Of a DNA stretch of 20,430 nt, positions 13,346 to 20,430 are shown one piece after another (within the stretch, counting starts at the first letter, position 1; each line of letters opens with the position of its first letter). Source of the DNA: a candidate division KSB1 bacterium. Lineage in GTDB: Bacteria > Zhuqueibacterota > JdFR-76 > DREG01. Position numbers and translations under genes: made by a program. The notes under the pieces were generated by a model. The model saw nothing but the letters and a program-made list of their open reading frames with translations, was not told where the DNA came from and searched no databases. The DNA lies in the NCBI GenBank assembly GCA_022566355.1, contig JADFJB010000086.1, positions 1 to 20,430 of the forward strand. The letters run 5' to 3'.

Positions 13346-15617
13346 TTTTCTTTTTTTTACTCAAAATATAAGTTAACAGGTTGAATTTATTGGTACGCTC
13401 CAGTCTGATCTGAACTAATATGAAGCCAAAAACAGCAGCCAGAAAAATCCAGTACTTTGATTTCAAAAGCATATAGTTGATTGACGAACTTGGCTTCAAT
13501 ACAATTTTCCCTGAGTTTGTAATGAATGATTCAAATGAAAGGGTTCCATGCTCATCGCTTTTTAAATATTGAATTGTAGAATAGATGAACTCCTGTTGTG
13601 AAAAAGCGCTGGCCTGTTTATAACTGTTCGTTTGAGAATTTAGCGGTAACTTTTTAATTGAAAAGTAGGCATTCGGGCTAAGATTTTTTAAAGTAGCATG
13701 AAAATTACCATAACCACGTACATACAGGTATATTTCATTTCCCTGGGTTTCCAGGGAATCCACCAGTTGGTTGGCATAATTGAGATACGGAATGGTTTTA
13801 GTGGGTTCCCCAAAAACGAGTTTATGCTCTTTCCTGGCATTTAGATGGATCAACAAATCCCCTTTGTCTTTCGTAAAACCTATAACATTTTCAGATAAAG
13901 AAAGATTAACTTCTCTTATCTCGTTCTTAAATCGAATTGTCCGGAGATTTCCATCATTTAAGAAAACATACTCATTTTCATCTGCCTGGTAAATTTTTGT
14001 GTTAATAAAGTCTTTGACTGATTTTATATAATCGGAAGTATAAACAAAAGTTAGGTCTTGCTGTTCAGCCCATTTAAGAACCTGTCTTAGCGATTGCCAG
14101 CCTTCATTCCATTCAACGATGTATGGATGAAAATAAATATTTACAGGAGCCACCGGTCTGTGGCCACCGGTGAATTGAATCGATTTAATTACATTAGAGT
14201 AGCCATCATAAGGCCATTGCCAGCCATTGGTAAATTCAAATTCATTGCTAATTCTGGAATTAACTCTCATTTTGCTACCAACCTGGCCATAAGGGGGATA
14301 AAACGTACTGATCGATGGCCGTTCCAAATCCAATTTCCCAGCGCCGCCATTTATATGTAAGAAACCTTGATTCTCCAGAAGATCGATTTCTAATTGATTT
14401 GGATTGCACATCCCTGTCCAAAAAAAGAGTTTCACCGATTTTCCCGGTGGGACAAGGTTCTCCTGAATATATTTGATTGATCCTACAGTTTCAAGAGCCG
14501 GATCATAGCTATAAGAATCGACTTTCAAGGATAATTTTCCCGTCCTCCAATCATGTGGATGTGCGAAGCCATGACTAGCCGGTTCTACATTTGGAAGACG
14601 GAAGATTTCTCGTGCCGCTTCAAAGGTATCATTGTTTCCGTTATAGGCCGGACTAACATCAGCTACTATCACAGAAAATGAAAACGGAAATGCAAATTTG
14701 GTTAAGATTCGATTCTTGGTTAATTTTCCACAATTGTGCCATCGGTTGATCTTGGAGATTGTACTAAATCCATCACCATCTATGTGAATAAAAGCAGTCC
14801 GATAACCACAAGTTGTATTGATATCTGCAATGGGTAAATCATCACAGTGGAAAGCTTTATCGAAAAATTTAAAGGGATCGATGTACCATTGTGCATGGTA
14901 AGTTTTAGTATCAATTTTTGAAATAGCTCCTTGCTGAATATATCCACCATTTGGAGTTAAAATTGCGATATCACTCTTTTTATTATCTGCCGTTAAAGAT
15001 AAAAGGACTTGGTTTTGCGGATCAACAGAGATAATGTTTTCGATGGTTTCAGGTTTAAATTCAATGAATTTTGCCTCGTAATCATAAAACTGATCATTTT
15101 TAAAATCAATTTGTACATTTTGGTTTTTTAGCTGGTTGTAGTTATAGGTCAATCCGAAGTAATCACAAATTCTTTGAACTTCTTTATCATCCTTCTCAGT
15201 AGATGAAGCCCCTAACTCAAAGTGTGCTCCAAGATTACCCAGGATTACAACATATTTCCCGGATTGTAGCATTTCCATCAACCATTTTCTGTAACGTGCA
15301 GCCTCTCTCATTTCGGAGCTTCCAAACCAGGAAATAATGCCACGATAATCATTCATCTCATCCAGTGTCGGAAGATTCCCTTCGGCGTCTGAATAAGTGA
15401 CTACCAGGCCCAGGTTGTTAAGCGGTAGTTGTGCATTAAAATAAATATTGTTTTGTTGTTCCGAATTCCCTTCACTGGATTTGTACAACGCTAGAATTTT
15501 TCGAGGAATCAGATTCGATTGTGAAAATGCGCTGCCGGTAAAACCCAGGAACGCCAAAAACCAAACAAAAGTAGAGAAAATGTTTTGAATCTTAATTTCC
15601 CCAGTATAAATGTGCAT
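13332..15617 (-). CDS. DUF2194 polysaccharide deacetylase-like protein (PelA-like)
   Basis: A 761-residue secreted, membrane-anchored protein. A signal segment (about residues 14-32, FLAFLGFTGSAFS) is followed by a Rossmann-like domain (about 35-255), a deacetylase (NodB-like) domain (about 270-535), a beta-rich region, and one C-terminal membrane helix (about 720-738). Deacetylase signs are IHIDGDGF (Asp280 and Asp282) and SHGFAHPHDW, an HxxxH zinc site with His349 and His353. It takes the position and probable role of PelA's C-terminal deacetylase, and lacks the N-terminal glycoside hydrolase domain of Pseudomonas PelA. Partial deacetylation would make the polymer cationic. ATG 15617 has GAGG about six bases upstream; a TTG four codons earlier is possible. 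It overlaps the PelE-like gene and pelF. Confidence 0.85.
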   Translation of the reverse strand: MHIYTGEIKIQNIFSTFVWFLAFLGFTGSAFSQSNLIPRKILALYKSSEGNSEQQNNIYFNAQLPLNNLGLVVTYSDAEGNLPTLDEMNDYRGIISWFGSSEMREAARYRKWLMEMLQSGKYVVILGNLGAHFELGASSTEKDDKEVQRICDYFGLTYNYNQLKNQNVQIDFKNDQFYDYEAKFIEFKPETIENIISVDPQNQVLLSLTADNKKSDIAILTPNGGYIQQGAISKIDTKTYHAQWYIDPFKFFDKAFHCDDLPIADINTTCGYRTAFIHIDGDGFSTISKINRWHNCGKLTKNRILTKFAFPFSFSVIVADVSPAYNGNNDTFEAAREIFRLPNVEPASHGFAHPHDWRTGKLSLKVDSYSYDPALETVGSIKYIQENLVPPGKSVKLFFWTGMCNPNQLEIDLLENQGFLHINGGAGKLDLERPSISTFYPPYGQVGSKMRVNSRISNEFEFTNGWQWPYDGYSNVIKSIQFTGGHRPVAPVNIYFHPYIVEWNEGWQSLRQVLKWAEQQDLTFVYTSDYIKSVKDFINTKIYQADENEYVFLNDGNLRTIRFKNEIREVNLSLSENVIGFTKDKGDLLIHLNARKEHKLVFGEPTKTIPYLNYANQLVDSLETQGNEIYLYVRGYGNFHATLKNLSPNAYFSIKKLPLNSQTNSYKQASAFSQQEFIYSTIQYLKSDEHGTLSFESFITNSGKIVLKPSSSINYMLLKSKYWIFLAAVFGFILVQIRLERTNKFNLLTYILSKKKKNGKE

Positions 15618-16347
15618 AATATTCCTCAACCTGGTGGTGGTGTACCGGCATGGTTTTCATGATCTTTTTAACAAAATCGTATCGTCCTCGGAGAAAGTAG
15701 ATTTCAGCCATAACGATATAAGCCAATATCAAACTCTTATCATGACGTATCGCTTCTTTTAAATCCAATAGCGCCTGGGCATAATTCGATTTCAATTGAA
15801 AAGCCCAGCCACGATAGAGATTGTGGTTGGCATCATGGACGCCGTCATCAAAATTCTTATTTAATAACTCGATAGCTTTTTTTAAGAAGAAATTTCCCAG
15901 GACTTCACTGGTGACCAATAACCTGGTAAATTCGATATAGGTTTTGGCCAATTCGAATCGATTTCTATGATCGTTTTGGTCCTCTTCAAGAGCTTTTCGA
16001 AGCTTATGAATTCTCTTTTGCATTTCGTCTTCTAGTCGATCCAATTCTGAAGCCGTATACAAACGGACTTCTTCATCCTCATCTAATAACATGCCATGAA
16101 GCATTTGGATTGACAATGGTGTTCTACGTTCGGCAATTCTGCGGATCGCCTCTTTGCGAATATCCGGTTCAGGATCATGGACTGTATCCAGTAATGGCTC
16201 CATACCCAATGAGAATTCCACGTACTGACTGATATCAATCACTCCAAGCGCCAGTGCTTGCTTGGCTTCGCTTTGGTTTTCCGGCAGGAATCTAATATCA
16301 GATTGTGTCTGTTGTCGCTTAAGTTGTAGGTATCGTTCCCAATTCAT
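15592..16347 (-). CDS. HEAT/TPR repeat protein in PelE position
   Basis: A 251-residue all-helical soluble protein. Residues about 50-108 look like HEAT repeats (HDPEPDIRKEAIRRIAER, then LLDEDEEVRLYTASEL), a short charged coiled coil follows (105-123), and TPR-type helices fill about 128-235 (WAFQLKSNYAQALLDLKEAI is the clearest). It has no membrane segment. Pseudomonas PelE is a smaller protein with two membrane helices and TPRs that binds PelD; this one may do so without its own anchor. It starts with an ATGA overlap on the PelD-like gene and overlaps the start of the DUF2194 gene. Assignment as PelE-like rests mainly on gene order and the TPRs. A histidine run (PVHHHQVEE) near residue 236 is a curiosity. 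Confidence 0.72.
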   Translation of the reverse strand: MNWERYLQLKRQQTQSDIRFLPENQSEAKQALALGVIDISQYVEFSLGMEPLLDTVHDPEPDIRKEAIRRIAERRTPLSIQMLHGMLLDEDEEVRLYTASELDRLEDEMQKRIHKLRKALEEDQNDHRNRFELAKTYIEFTRLLVTSEVLGNFFLKKAIELLNKNFDDGVHDANHNLYRGWAFQLKSNYAQALLDLKEAIRHDKSLILAYIVMAEIYFLRGRYDFVKKIMKTMPVHHHQVEEYYAHLYWGN

Positions 16348-17804
16348 GATTTAGTGACTTTTTCTTCCTCAGATGTTACTTGTGTAGTTTTTGAATTTAG
16401 CTCAAGAGAATGATATGCAAGGTTGAGCATATCGCCGAATGATTTTATTGACGGGTGATATGTCGCAGCGCCAAATGAAAGTTTTATATATTTATTCCAA
16501 GTATTATCTACTCCGTCTTGCGTTTGAATTTTTTTAATTCTATCGATTACCGTTAAAAGGCCGTCGGTATTTGTAAATGGCAGAGACATGATAAACTCAC
16601 TGGAATGTTTACCGGTTGCTAAAATATCGACAGTTCTTAATAGGGTTTGGAACGTATGGCTTTGCCATTTTGCAGCTTCAACCCGAACTGCATGGCCAAG
16701 CTTTTGTTCAATTACTTCAAATCCGTCAACTTTAATGATTAAGATGGCAAATTCAAGCTTGTATCGTGCCGCTTTCGTAAATTCAACGTTTGCCATTGTT
16801 TCGAAGGAATCATATTTTGGTAAATTAGTGATCGGATCGATCTTGACCATATCCTGAAGATCCTGGTACTTTATGATGTTTTTGAGAGCCGGAACGGCAA
16901 GTTCGGCAATCATAGCTAAAATTCTAATCGTCGAAATATTCAATTTGAGAAATGGAATGTCATCGACGGTTAAAATTCCAACAATGACCGAACCCATGGA
17001 AATAGGCACATAAGCATAGGCTCTATTTTTAGATTTTTGCCAGGTATCAAATATTTTGTCATCATCAGAAATGTCTTTTATGGTCATGAGCTTATTTGAA
17101 TTGAGAATCATCCCGAAAATATCGGATTTCAGAGGCAGTTTCTGGTACACATCTTCTGAATCCTCATAACCGTACCTGGCTACTCGGATTATATTATCAT
17201 TTGGATAATCAATTACATAAAGTGAGACTTTTGTAGCCCCGGTGAACCGGGATGTTAGCTGGGTAAGTGATGAATAAAATTGTTTTTCATCTAAAGTTTC
17301 CAGTGATTTTGTTGCCTGGTACAAGGAGTGAACGGTCTCTTCTTGCCCAACAATTCGATTTTCTAGTTCCTCTTTTATAATTGTAATAATTTCCAGTTGC
17401 TCTTTTAATTTGCTGTTTTCTTTTTTCAGGTCCGAATTTTCTTTAACGATTGCCCGTTCAAAGCTTTTGTTAAATCCTCGCATTTCACCGACAATCAAAG
17501 CCGCAAGAAGGAATGAAACTAAAGATATCAGGAATGATGCTTCGGTGAGCATGGACCAGTTAAAGTACGGAGCGCTATCTAAATAGGCGTAGACAACCAG
17601 AATCAAGCCGGAAATGAAGGCAGCCACCAGGCCTTCCCATCGGCCAAATCGACTTGCTACGAGCAGCACTACAATTAAATAAGGATGGGGATTTAAGCCC
17701 TGAAAACCGGGTGAATCCGGAAACAGGAAAATATTCACGCTAATAATCAGCAGAAAAAAAGTCAAAAGACTAAAAGAAACATCTTTCAAATATCGGTAAT
17801 TCAT
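16344..17804 (-). CDS. pelD: PelD-like c-di-GMP receptor (membrane, GAF, degenerate GGDEF)
   Basis: A 486-residue inner-membrane protein. Three to four membrane helices fill residues 11-106, a long coiled coil spans 112-165, a GAF domain about 168-310, and a GGDEF-like domain about 322-465. The GGDEF signature is replaced by KHSSEF (399-404), so no cyclase activity is expected. The I-site motif RTVD (Arg390 to Asp393) just before it is kept. This is the design of Pseudomonas PelD, which binds c-di-GMP at its RxxD site and switches on Pel synthesis. ATG 17804 has TAGGAA upstream and lies ten bases after the STAS gene. It is followed by the PelE-like gene with an ATGA overlap. An alternative name would be a GAF/GGDEF sensor, but operon context favours PelD. 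Confidence 0.87.
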   Translation of the reverse strand: MNYRYLKDVSFSLLTFFLLIISVNIFLFPDSPGFQGLNPHPYLIVVLLVASRFGRWEGLVAAFISGLILVVYAYLDSAPYFNWSMLTEASFLISLVSFLLAALIVGEMRGFNKSFERAIVKENSDLKKENSKLKEQLEIITIIKEELENRIVGQEETVHSLYQATKSLETLDEKQFYSSLTQLTSRFTGATKVSLYVIDYPNDNIIRVARYGYEDSEDVYQKLPLKSDIFGMILNSNKLMTIKDISDDDKIFDTWQKSKNRAYAYVPISMGSVIVGILTVDDIPFLKLNISTIRILAMIAELAVPALKNIIKYQDLQDMVKIDPITNLPKYDSFETMANVEFTKAARYKLEFAILIIKVDGFEVIEQKLGHAVRVEAAKWQSHTFQTLLRTVDILATGKHSSEFIMSLPFTNTDGLLTVIDRIKKIQTQDGVDNTWNKYIKLSFGAATYHPSIKSFGDMLNLAYHSLELNSKTTQVTSEEEKVTKS

Positions 17805-17814
17805 GAATAGGTTC

Positions 17815-18654
17815 CTACTTTTGATAATCAGTCAGGAATAAAATGTCCTCGAATTCTTCAGTTAAAAAGGATGAAGAATTATTTGCTTCCTGAGGCGTCG
17901 TATTTTGAGTTGCAGCTTCCAGTTTATTAATTTGAATGTTTTGTTTTAAAGATTGGACAGCTAGTTTGGAATCGGAATACTGGGGAAATAGGTCTTCAAT
18001 GGAATACAATTTAAATAGTCGAGTGATGACACTATCCTGATAAACTAGGATTATTTTTTTATTATTTTTCCTGACAAATTTTTTGAGATGAATTAAACAA
18101 GCGATCCCGGTACTGTCAATATTACGAAGTTTATTGAAATCCAATATAGCAGCATTTCGTGTTGAGAGGTACTCCAATATTTTCTTTTTGAAAGCCTCAC
18201 TATTGGTGGCGATCAGTGAATCCGGTTGTTTAATTCTTACTATAGAAAAAGTGTCCGTATGTTTAACTTGCAGTTTGAGGGTAAATGGATGATCCTTTGA
18301 CCTGTCTGGTGCGGTTTTCTTTAAAGAACTAACCGCTTCTTCTAAAGAATTGAAAACTTCAAAAAACCGATGCAGCCTGGTAATTTGCAGCAATTTTTGA
18401 ATTTGCATACTTACATTGGTGAGTAATAATTTCCCATTCATGCTCAAAATTTTCTTTCGAATATGAATGAGTGTTGTTAATCCTGCGCTGTCGATATATT
18501 CTAAGTTTTCGAAGTTTAAGATTACCGTATTGGATGGTTCAACAGAACCCAAAACCTGGAACTTAAATTCTTCCAGGTTGGTTTGATTTAAACTGCAATT
18601 CCGCTTGAATTGTACAAATATGAATTCTTTTTTATGTTGAATATCCAGATGCAT
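17815..18654 (-). CDS. Tandem STAS-domain protein, first gene of the Pel-like operon
   Basis: A 279-residue cytoplasmic protein with two STAS domains (about 2-113 and 124-230) and an acidic, low-complexity tail. Both have the anti-anti-sigma signature: YIDSAGLTTL (Ser56) and NIDSTGIACL (Ser181), where the Ser is the usual phosphorylation site. Such proteins act in partner-switching with anti-sigma kinases, or as docking modules. No kinase or phosphatase gene is nearby. The gene is ten bases upstream of the pelD homologue, so a part in controlling Pel synthesis is likely but inferred. I choose ATG 18654, which starts directly before the first beta strand; the frame is open to a GTG at 18687. 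Neither has a strong ribosome binding site. A double-STAS protein is not part of the classic pel operon. Confidence 0.83.
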   Translation of the reverse strand: MHLDIQHKKEFIFVQFKRNCSLNQTNLEEFKFQVLGSVEPSNTVILNFENLEYIDSAGLTTLIHIRKKILSMNGKLLLTNVSMQIQKLLQITRLHRFFEVFNSLEEAVSSLKKTAPDRSKDHPFTLKLQVKHTDTFSIVRIKQPDSLIATNSEAFKKKILEYLSTRNAAILDFNKLRNIDSTGIACLIHLKKFVRKNNKKIILVYQDSVITRLFKLYSIEDLFPQYSDSKLAVQSLKQNIQINKLEAATQNTTPQEANNSSSFLTEEFEDILFLTDYQK

Positions 18655-18731
18655 ATAATCTTTAATATTTTGCGTTAAAAGAAGCACAAGCTAACTCATC
18701 AATTATCGGAATATCGTGCAGTATTCATTAA

Positions 18732-18762
18732 CCTGGACTATTCATGAACCTTTTCATCCAGG
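18732..18762. promoter_or_regulatory. Inverted repeat CCTGGA/TCCAGG upstream of the Pel-like operon
   Basis: CCTGGA (18732-18737) and TCCAGG (18757-18762) are exact complements 19 bases apart, with an inner TGAA/TTCA. The site lies about 80-110 bp before the STAS gene. An operator or leader hairpin is possible. The rest of 18655-19060 shows no gene; on the minus strand TTGATA and TATAAA near 18785-18815 stand too close (15 bp) for a good promoter. Confidence 0.3.
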
Positions 18763-19065
18763 AAGAATCTATTTTGCAACTATTTTATACTTACAATTAT
18801 GCTTTATCAATTTTAGGGAAATAGATCCCGTTGCGCCGGTATGGCACTTTGGACAACTTCAAGCTTAAACTATAATTTCATGAATTATCCAAGTTAATCA
18901 CATTTTAGTTTGAGACAGATTTACAAATTACCCTAAATTTAGCGAATGATTAGACCATGGCAGCATACAAAAGTTTACTTTTTGCATCTTAAATAGCGCT
19001 GAACTAAAAATGAAACCTCTTTGAAAAAATACTCTGGGGGCTTAATGAAGAATGGTGTTTTGTGC

Positions 19066-19094
19066 TTGACAGGTGAATGAAAAGATACTATATT
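19066..19094 (+). promoter_or_regulatory. Sigma-70-type promoter of the tRNA gene
   Basis: A consensus TTGACA at 19066-19071, a 17-bp spacer and TATATT at 19089-19094. Transcription would start about 15 bases before the tRNA. This strong match is what a stable RNA gene needs. Confidence 0.85.
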
Positions 19095-19115
19095 TCTACT
19101 TCCATTTTTGCAAGT

Positions 19116-19188
<73 letters not shown>

Positions 19189-19195
19189 CTAATTA

Positions 19196-19229
19196 AACCC
19201 CGTAATATTAATTTGTTATGGGGTTTTTT
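19196..19229 (+). terminator. Rho-independent terminator of tRNA-Phe
   Basis: AACCCCGTAA (19196-19205) pairs with TTATGGGGTT (19216-19225) over 10 bp with one G-T pair and a 10-nt loop, followed by a T-run. It begins eight bases past the tRNA. Confidence 0.88.
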
Positions 19230-19236
19230 GATTGGG

Positions 19237-19437
19237 TTATACAAGCCGGTGAAGATGTATCTCATCATAAGTAATTTTCAAAAATACTATTTTATTCTTT
19301 GGTATCCGCCTATGATTAGAGTGCCAGGGTTTGATCTCTTCAAACCGAACCTGATCCAGCAATTTTGGCTTTTGAAACCGTTTTGTGTAATGTTTCCATG
19401 GCTTCCCCAATGGATTATTCAATTTTGGAATTAGCCA
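19237..19437 (-). pseudogene. Possible tyrosine recombinase (integrase) N-terminal remnant
   Basis: One minus-strand frame reads NNPLGKPWKHYTKRFQ then KPKLLDQVR (about 19345-19371), which resembles the start of the SAM-like N-terminal domain of integron/phage-type integrases, where KLLDQVR is a frequent phrase. After it, WHSNHRRIPKNKIVFLK loosely recalls the HYSxRTExxYxxWI stretch but is not a clean match. The frame ends at 19237. No catalytic domain (RHRY) is present, so nothing active remains. It points toward the 3' end of tRNA-Phe, a common integration site. The call rests on one short motif and may be wrong. Confidence 0.4.
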
Positions 19438-19520
19438 AAAGTAAATTCCAAGTGATTAAAAGTCAAGAAGAATATTAAATCTTTTTGATACAAATATATA
19501 AAGAAGAGCACAGGAGGTAT

Positions 19521-19560
19521 AACAAAAACGAGTGTGTTTAAAAGTCCAAACTCACTCGTT
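19521..19560 (-). terminator. Rho-independent terminator of the Phd/PIN operon
   Basis: Read on the minus strand: AACGAGTG, one mismatch, GTTT, an 8-nt loop, AAAC, one mismatch, CACTCGTT, then a run of T (plus-strand coordinates of the stem 19527-19560). It lies 40 bases after the PIN gene's stop codon. Confidence 0.82.
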
Positions 19561-19599
19561 AAATAACTAACCAAAGAAATTATGTAATTTTAAATTATT

Positions 19600-20007
19600 C
19601 TAGGATTGTATAATATTTAATATTTTTTTTGGGTGAACAATCTGAACATCTTTATAAGTTTTTGGAAAATGTTTTATATTCCTGGTGACTAAATAATCCG
19701 CGCTGGCTTCGATGGCTGCTGCCAGGACCTGGTTATCGTCAGGATCCGAACAGACATCTAATGTAAGCTTAGTATCCACAAGCTCGCAAGCAGCCGTGAG
19801 TTCAGCCACATGGCGATTTATTTCACTTTCCGTGAAAGGGTAATTCTTCCGGATGCGTGGATAATGGAGAACCTGCCAAACTTCAGACAATATAAATGGT
19901 GACAAATACAGTGTTTGCTTTTTAGATTGTTTTAAAACATTAGCGTCTTCCCCTTGAGGAGCTAGAAAAGCACTAATAAGGATATTAGAATCAAGGACAA
20001 CTTTCAT
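19600..20007 (-). CDS. PIN-domain toxin (VapC-like, COG1569 type)
   Basis: A 135-residue PIN-domain protein. MKVVLDSNILISAFL opens it with Asp6, LSEVWQVL gives Glu42, and CSDPDDNQVLAAAIEASADY gives Asp90/Asp91 and Asp104. These acidic residues form the Mg-binding site of PIN ribonucleases. The last position, RNIKHFP, has Asn where many VapC proteins have Asp, which is common in this subgroup. It is an RNA-cleaving toxin by family. It follows its antitoxin after 18 bases on the same strand and is followed by a strong terminator. The ATG at 20007 begins exactly at the first beta strand; the ribosome binding site is weak, as often for toxins. Confidence 0.9.
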   Translation of the reverse strand: MKVVLDSNILISAFLAPQGEDANVLKQSKKQTLYLSPFILSEVWQVLHYPRIRKNYPFTESEINRHVAELTAACELVDTKLTLDVCSDPDDNQVLAAAIEASADYLVTRNIKHFPKTYKDVQIVHPKKILNIIQS

Positions 20008-20025
20008 AGAAAGTGCTTGTTAATG

Positions 20026-20316
20026 TCATCTTTGACGAACGGCACGAATTGCTTCAGCTACGTCTTTATGAACTTGCTCCTCAGAGACATTCGGGTTCAA
20101 AGCGTGGACTTGTTTGAGATTCGCAAAAAGATTTTCCCATGCTTTTTCTTTGTTAGCCTTTGCCCTTTTAAGTACCTCTAAATCATCAAGAGAGAGTAGG
20201 ACAGCTCTTGGCTTGCCGTTCTCTTTAAGAATATATTGATCATCACTTTTAATAGACTTGAGAAGGTTTCGAAGTTTGGTATTGGTCAAGTCTTTAAGGT
20301 CGACATCTTTTACCAT
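20026..20316 (-). CDS. Phd/YefM-type antitoxin
   Basis: A 96-residue antitoxin. Its N-terminal half (DLTNTKLRNLLKSIKSDDQY, then ILKENGKPRAVLLSLDDLEVL) is the Phd/YefM DNA-binding fold, and the C-terminal half (VSEEQVHKDVAEAIRAVRQ) is the toxin-binding tail. It covers the PIN toxin and represses the operon. I choose ATG 20316. The frame is open to a GTG at 20373, but the promoter at 20378-20406 puts the transcript start at about that GTG, leaving no room for a leader; an ATG at 20349 is the other option. It overlaps no other gene and precedes the PIN toxin by 18 bases. Confidence 0.85.
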   Translation of the reverse strand: MVKDVDLKDLTNTKLRNLLKSIKSDDQYILKENGKPRAVLLSLDDLEVLKRAKANKEKAWENLFANLKQVHALNPNVSEEQVHKDVAEAIRAVRQR

Positions 20317-20340
20317 TTTGGACCGCCGTGGTTTTAATCT

Positions 20341-20357
20341 AATTAACATAATTAATT
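20341..20357. promoter_or_regulatory. AATTAA/TTAATT inverted repeat in the antitoxin leader
   Basis: AATTAA (20341-20346) and TTAATT (20352-20357) flank five bases, between the promoter and ATG 20316. The place suits an autoregulatory operator, but the arms are short and AT-only. Confidence 0.3.
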
Positions 20358-20377
20358 GAGTTACTATTAACACTTTT

Positions 20378-20406
20378 AAGATACGCTAACGGTTTCCTAT
20401 AGTCAA
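20378..20406 (-). promoter_or_regulatory. Promoter of the Phd/PIN operon
   Basis: On the minus strand TTGACT (20406-20401), a 17-bp spacer and TATCTT (20383-20378). It lies about 60 bp upstream of the chosen antitoxin start. Confidence 0.65.
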
Positions 20407-20430
20407 GAGATATAGGAAGTAGTGGGGATT

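Noticed and set aside
16344-17804. Active diguanylate cyclase
   Set aside because: KHSSEF replaces GGDEF, so catalytic residues are absent; the kept RxxD points to a receptor.

Overview
The window is AT-rich bacterial DNA using the standard code, with ATGA-type gene overlaps, a bacterial tRNA and a diderm-type outer-membrane barrel (C-terminal aromatic residue, signal peptide). The mix of genes (FdrA/DUF1116 pair, diderm Pel-like locus, DUF433/DUF5615 pair, four-helix-bundle remnant among degenerate intergenic repeats) would fit an uncultured FCB-group or Calditrichota/KSB1-like lineage. That placement is inference with low confidence; nothing here is a phylogenetic marker.

Layout. (1) 1-4102, minus strand: an fdrA homologue, then a DUF1116 gene, then an unrecognised 157-residue gene. 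The first two match E. coli fdrA/ylbE (allF/allG), tied to oxamate carbamoyl transfer in allantoin breakdown; the usual third gene and carbamate kinase are not in view. (2) 4103-5520, a graveyard: a hicB reading frame with no ATG, a hicA broken by one missing base, and a glyoxalase-fold (VOC) gene broken by a stop and a frameshift, set among short repeats and hairpins. (3) 5570-7348: a DUF4287/DUF5655 protein (minus) divergent from a 2,4-dienoyl-CoA-reductase-like SDR (plus), sharing an intergenic region with a 9-bp-arm palindrome. (4) 7349-8449: a repeat-rich stretch with 21-bp units and a decayed four-helix-bundle gene, then a DUF433/DUF5615 toxin-antitoxin-like pair. (5) 8626-18654, minus strand: a tightly packed seven-gene exopolysaccharide operon of the Pel type. 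(6) 18655-20430: tRNA-Phe with a clear promoter and terminator, a possible tyrosine-recombinase remnant, and a Phd/PIN toxin-antitoxin operon with its own promoter and terminator.

The main system is the Pel-like operon, in transcription order: tandem-STAS protein, PelD-like c-di-GMP receptor, PelE-like HEAT/TPR protein, DUF2194 deacetylase-like protein (PelA-like, without the hydrolase domain), PelF glycosyltransferase, PelG transporter, and a TPR plus beta-barrel protein in the place of PelB. The D-E-A-F-G order is that described for Gram-positive pelDEADAFG loci, but here it ends with an outer-membrane porin candidate and begins with a double-STAS protein. The proposed working is: c-di-GMP binds PelD, which with the PelE-like protein activates PelF/PelG; the deacetylase modifies the polymer in the periplasm; the TPR-barrel protein exports it.

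The window has three toxin-antitoxin-type modules (hicBA remnant, DUF433/DUF5615, Phd/PIN), several inactivated genes and several repeat families, so the flanks of the Pel operon look like turnover zones.
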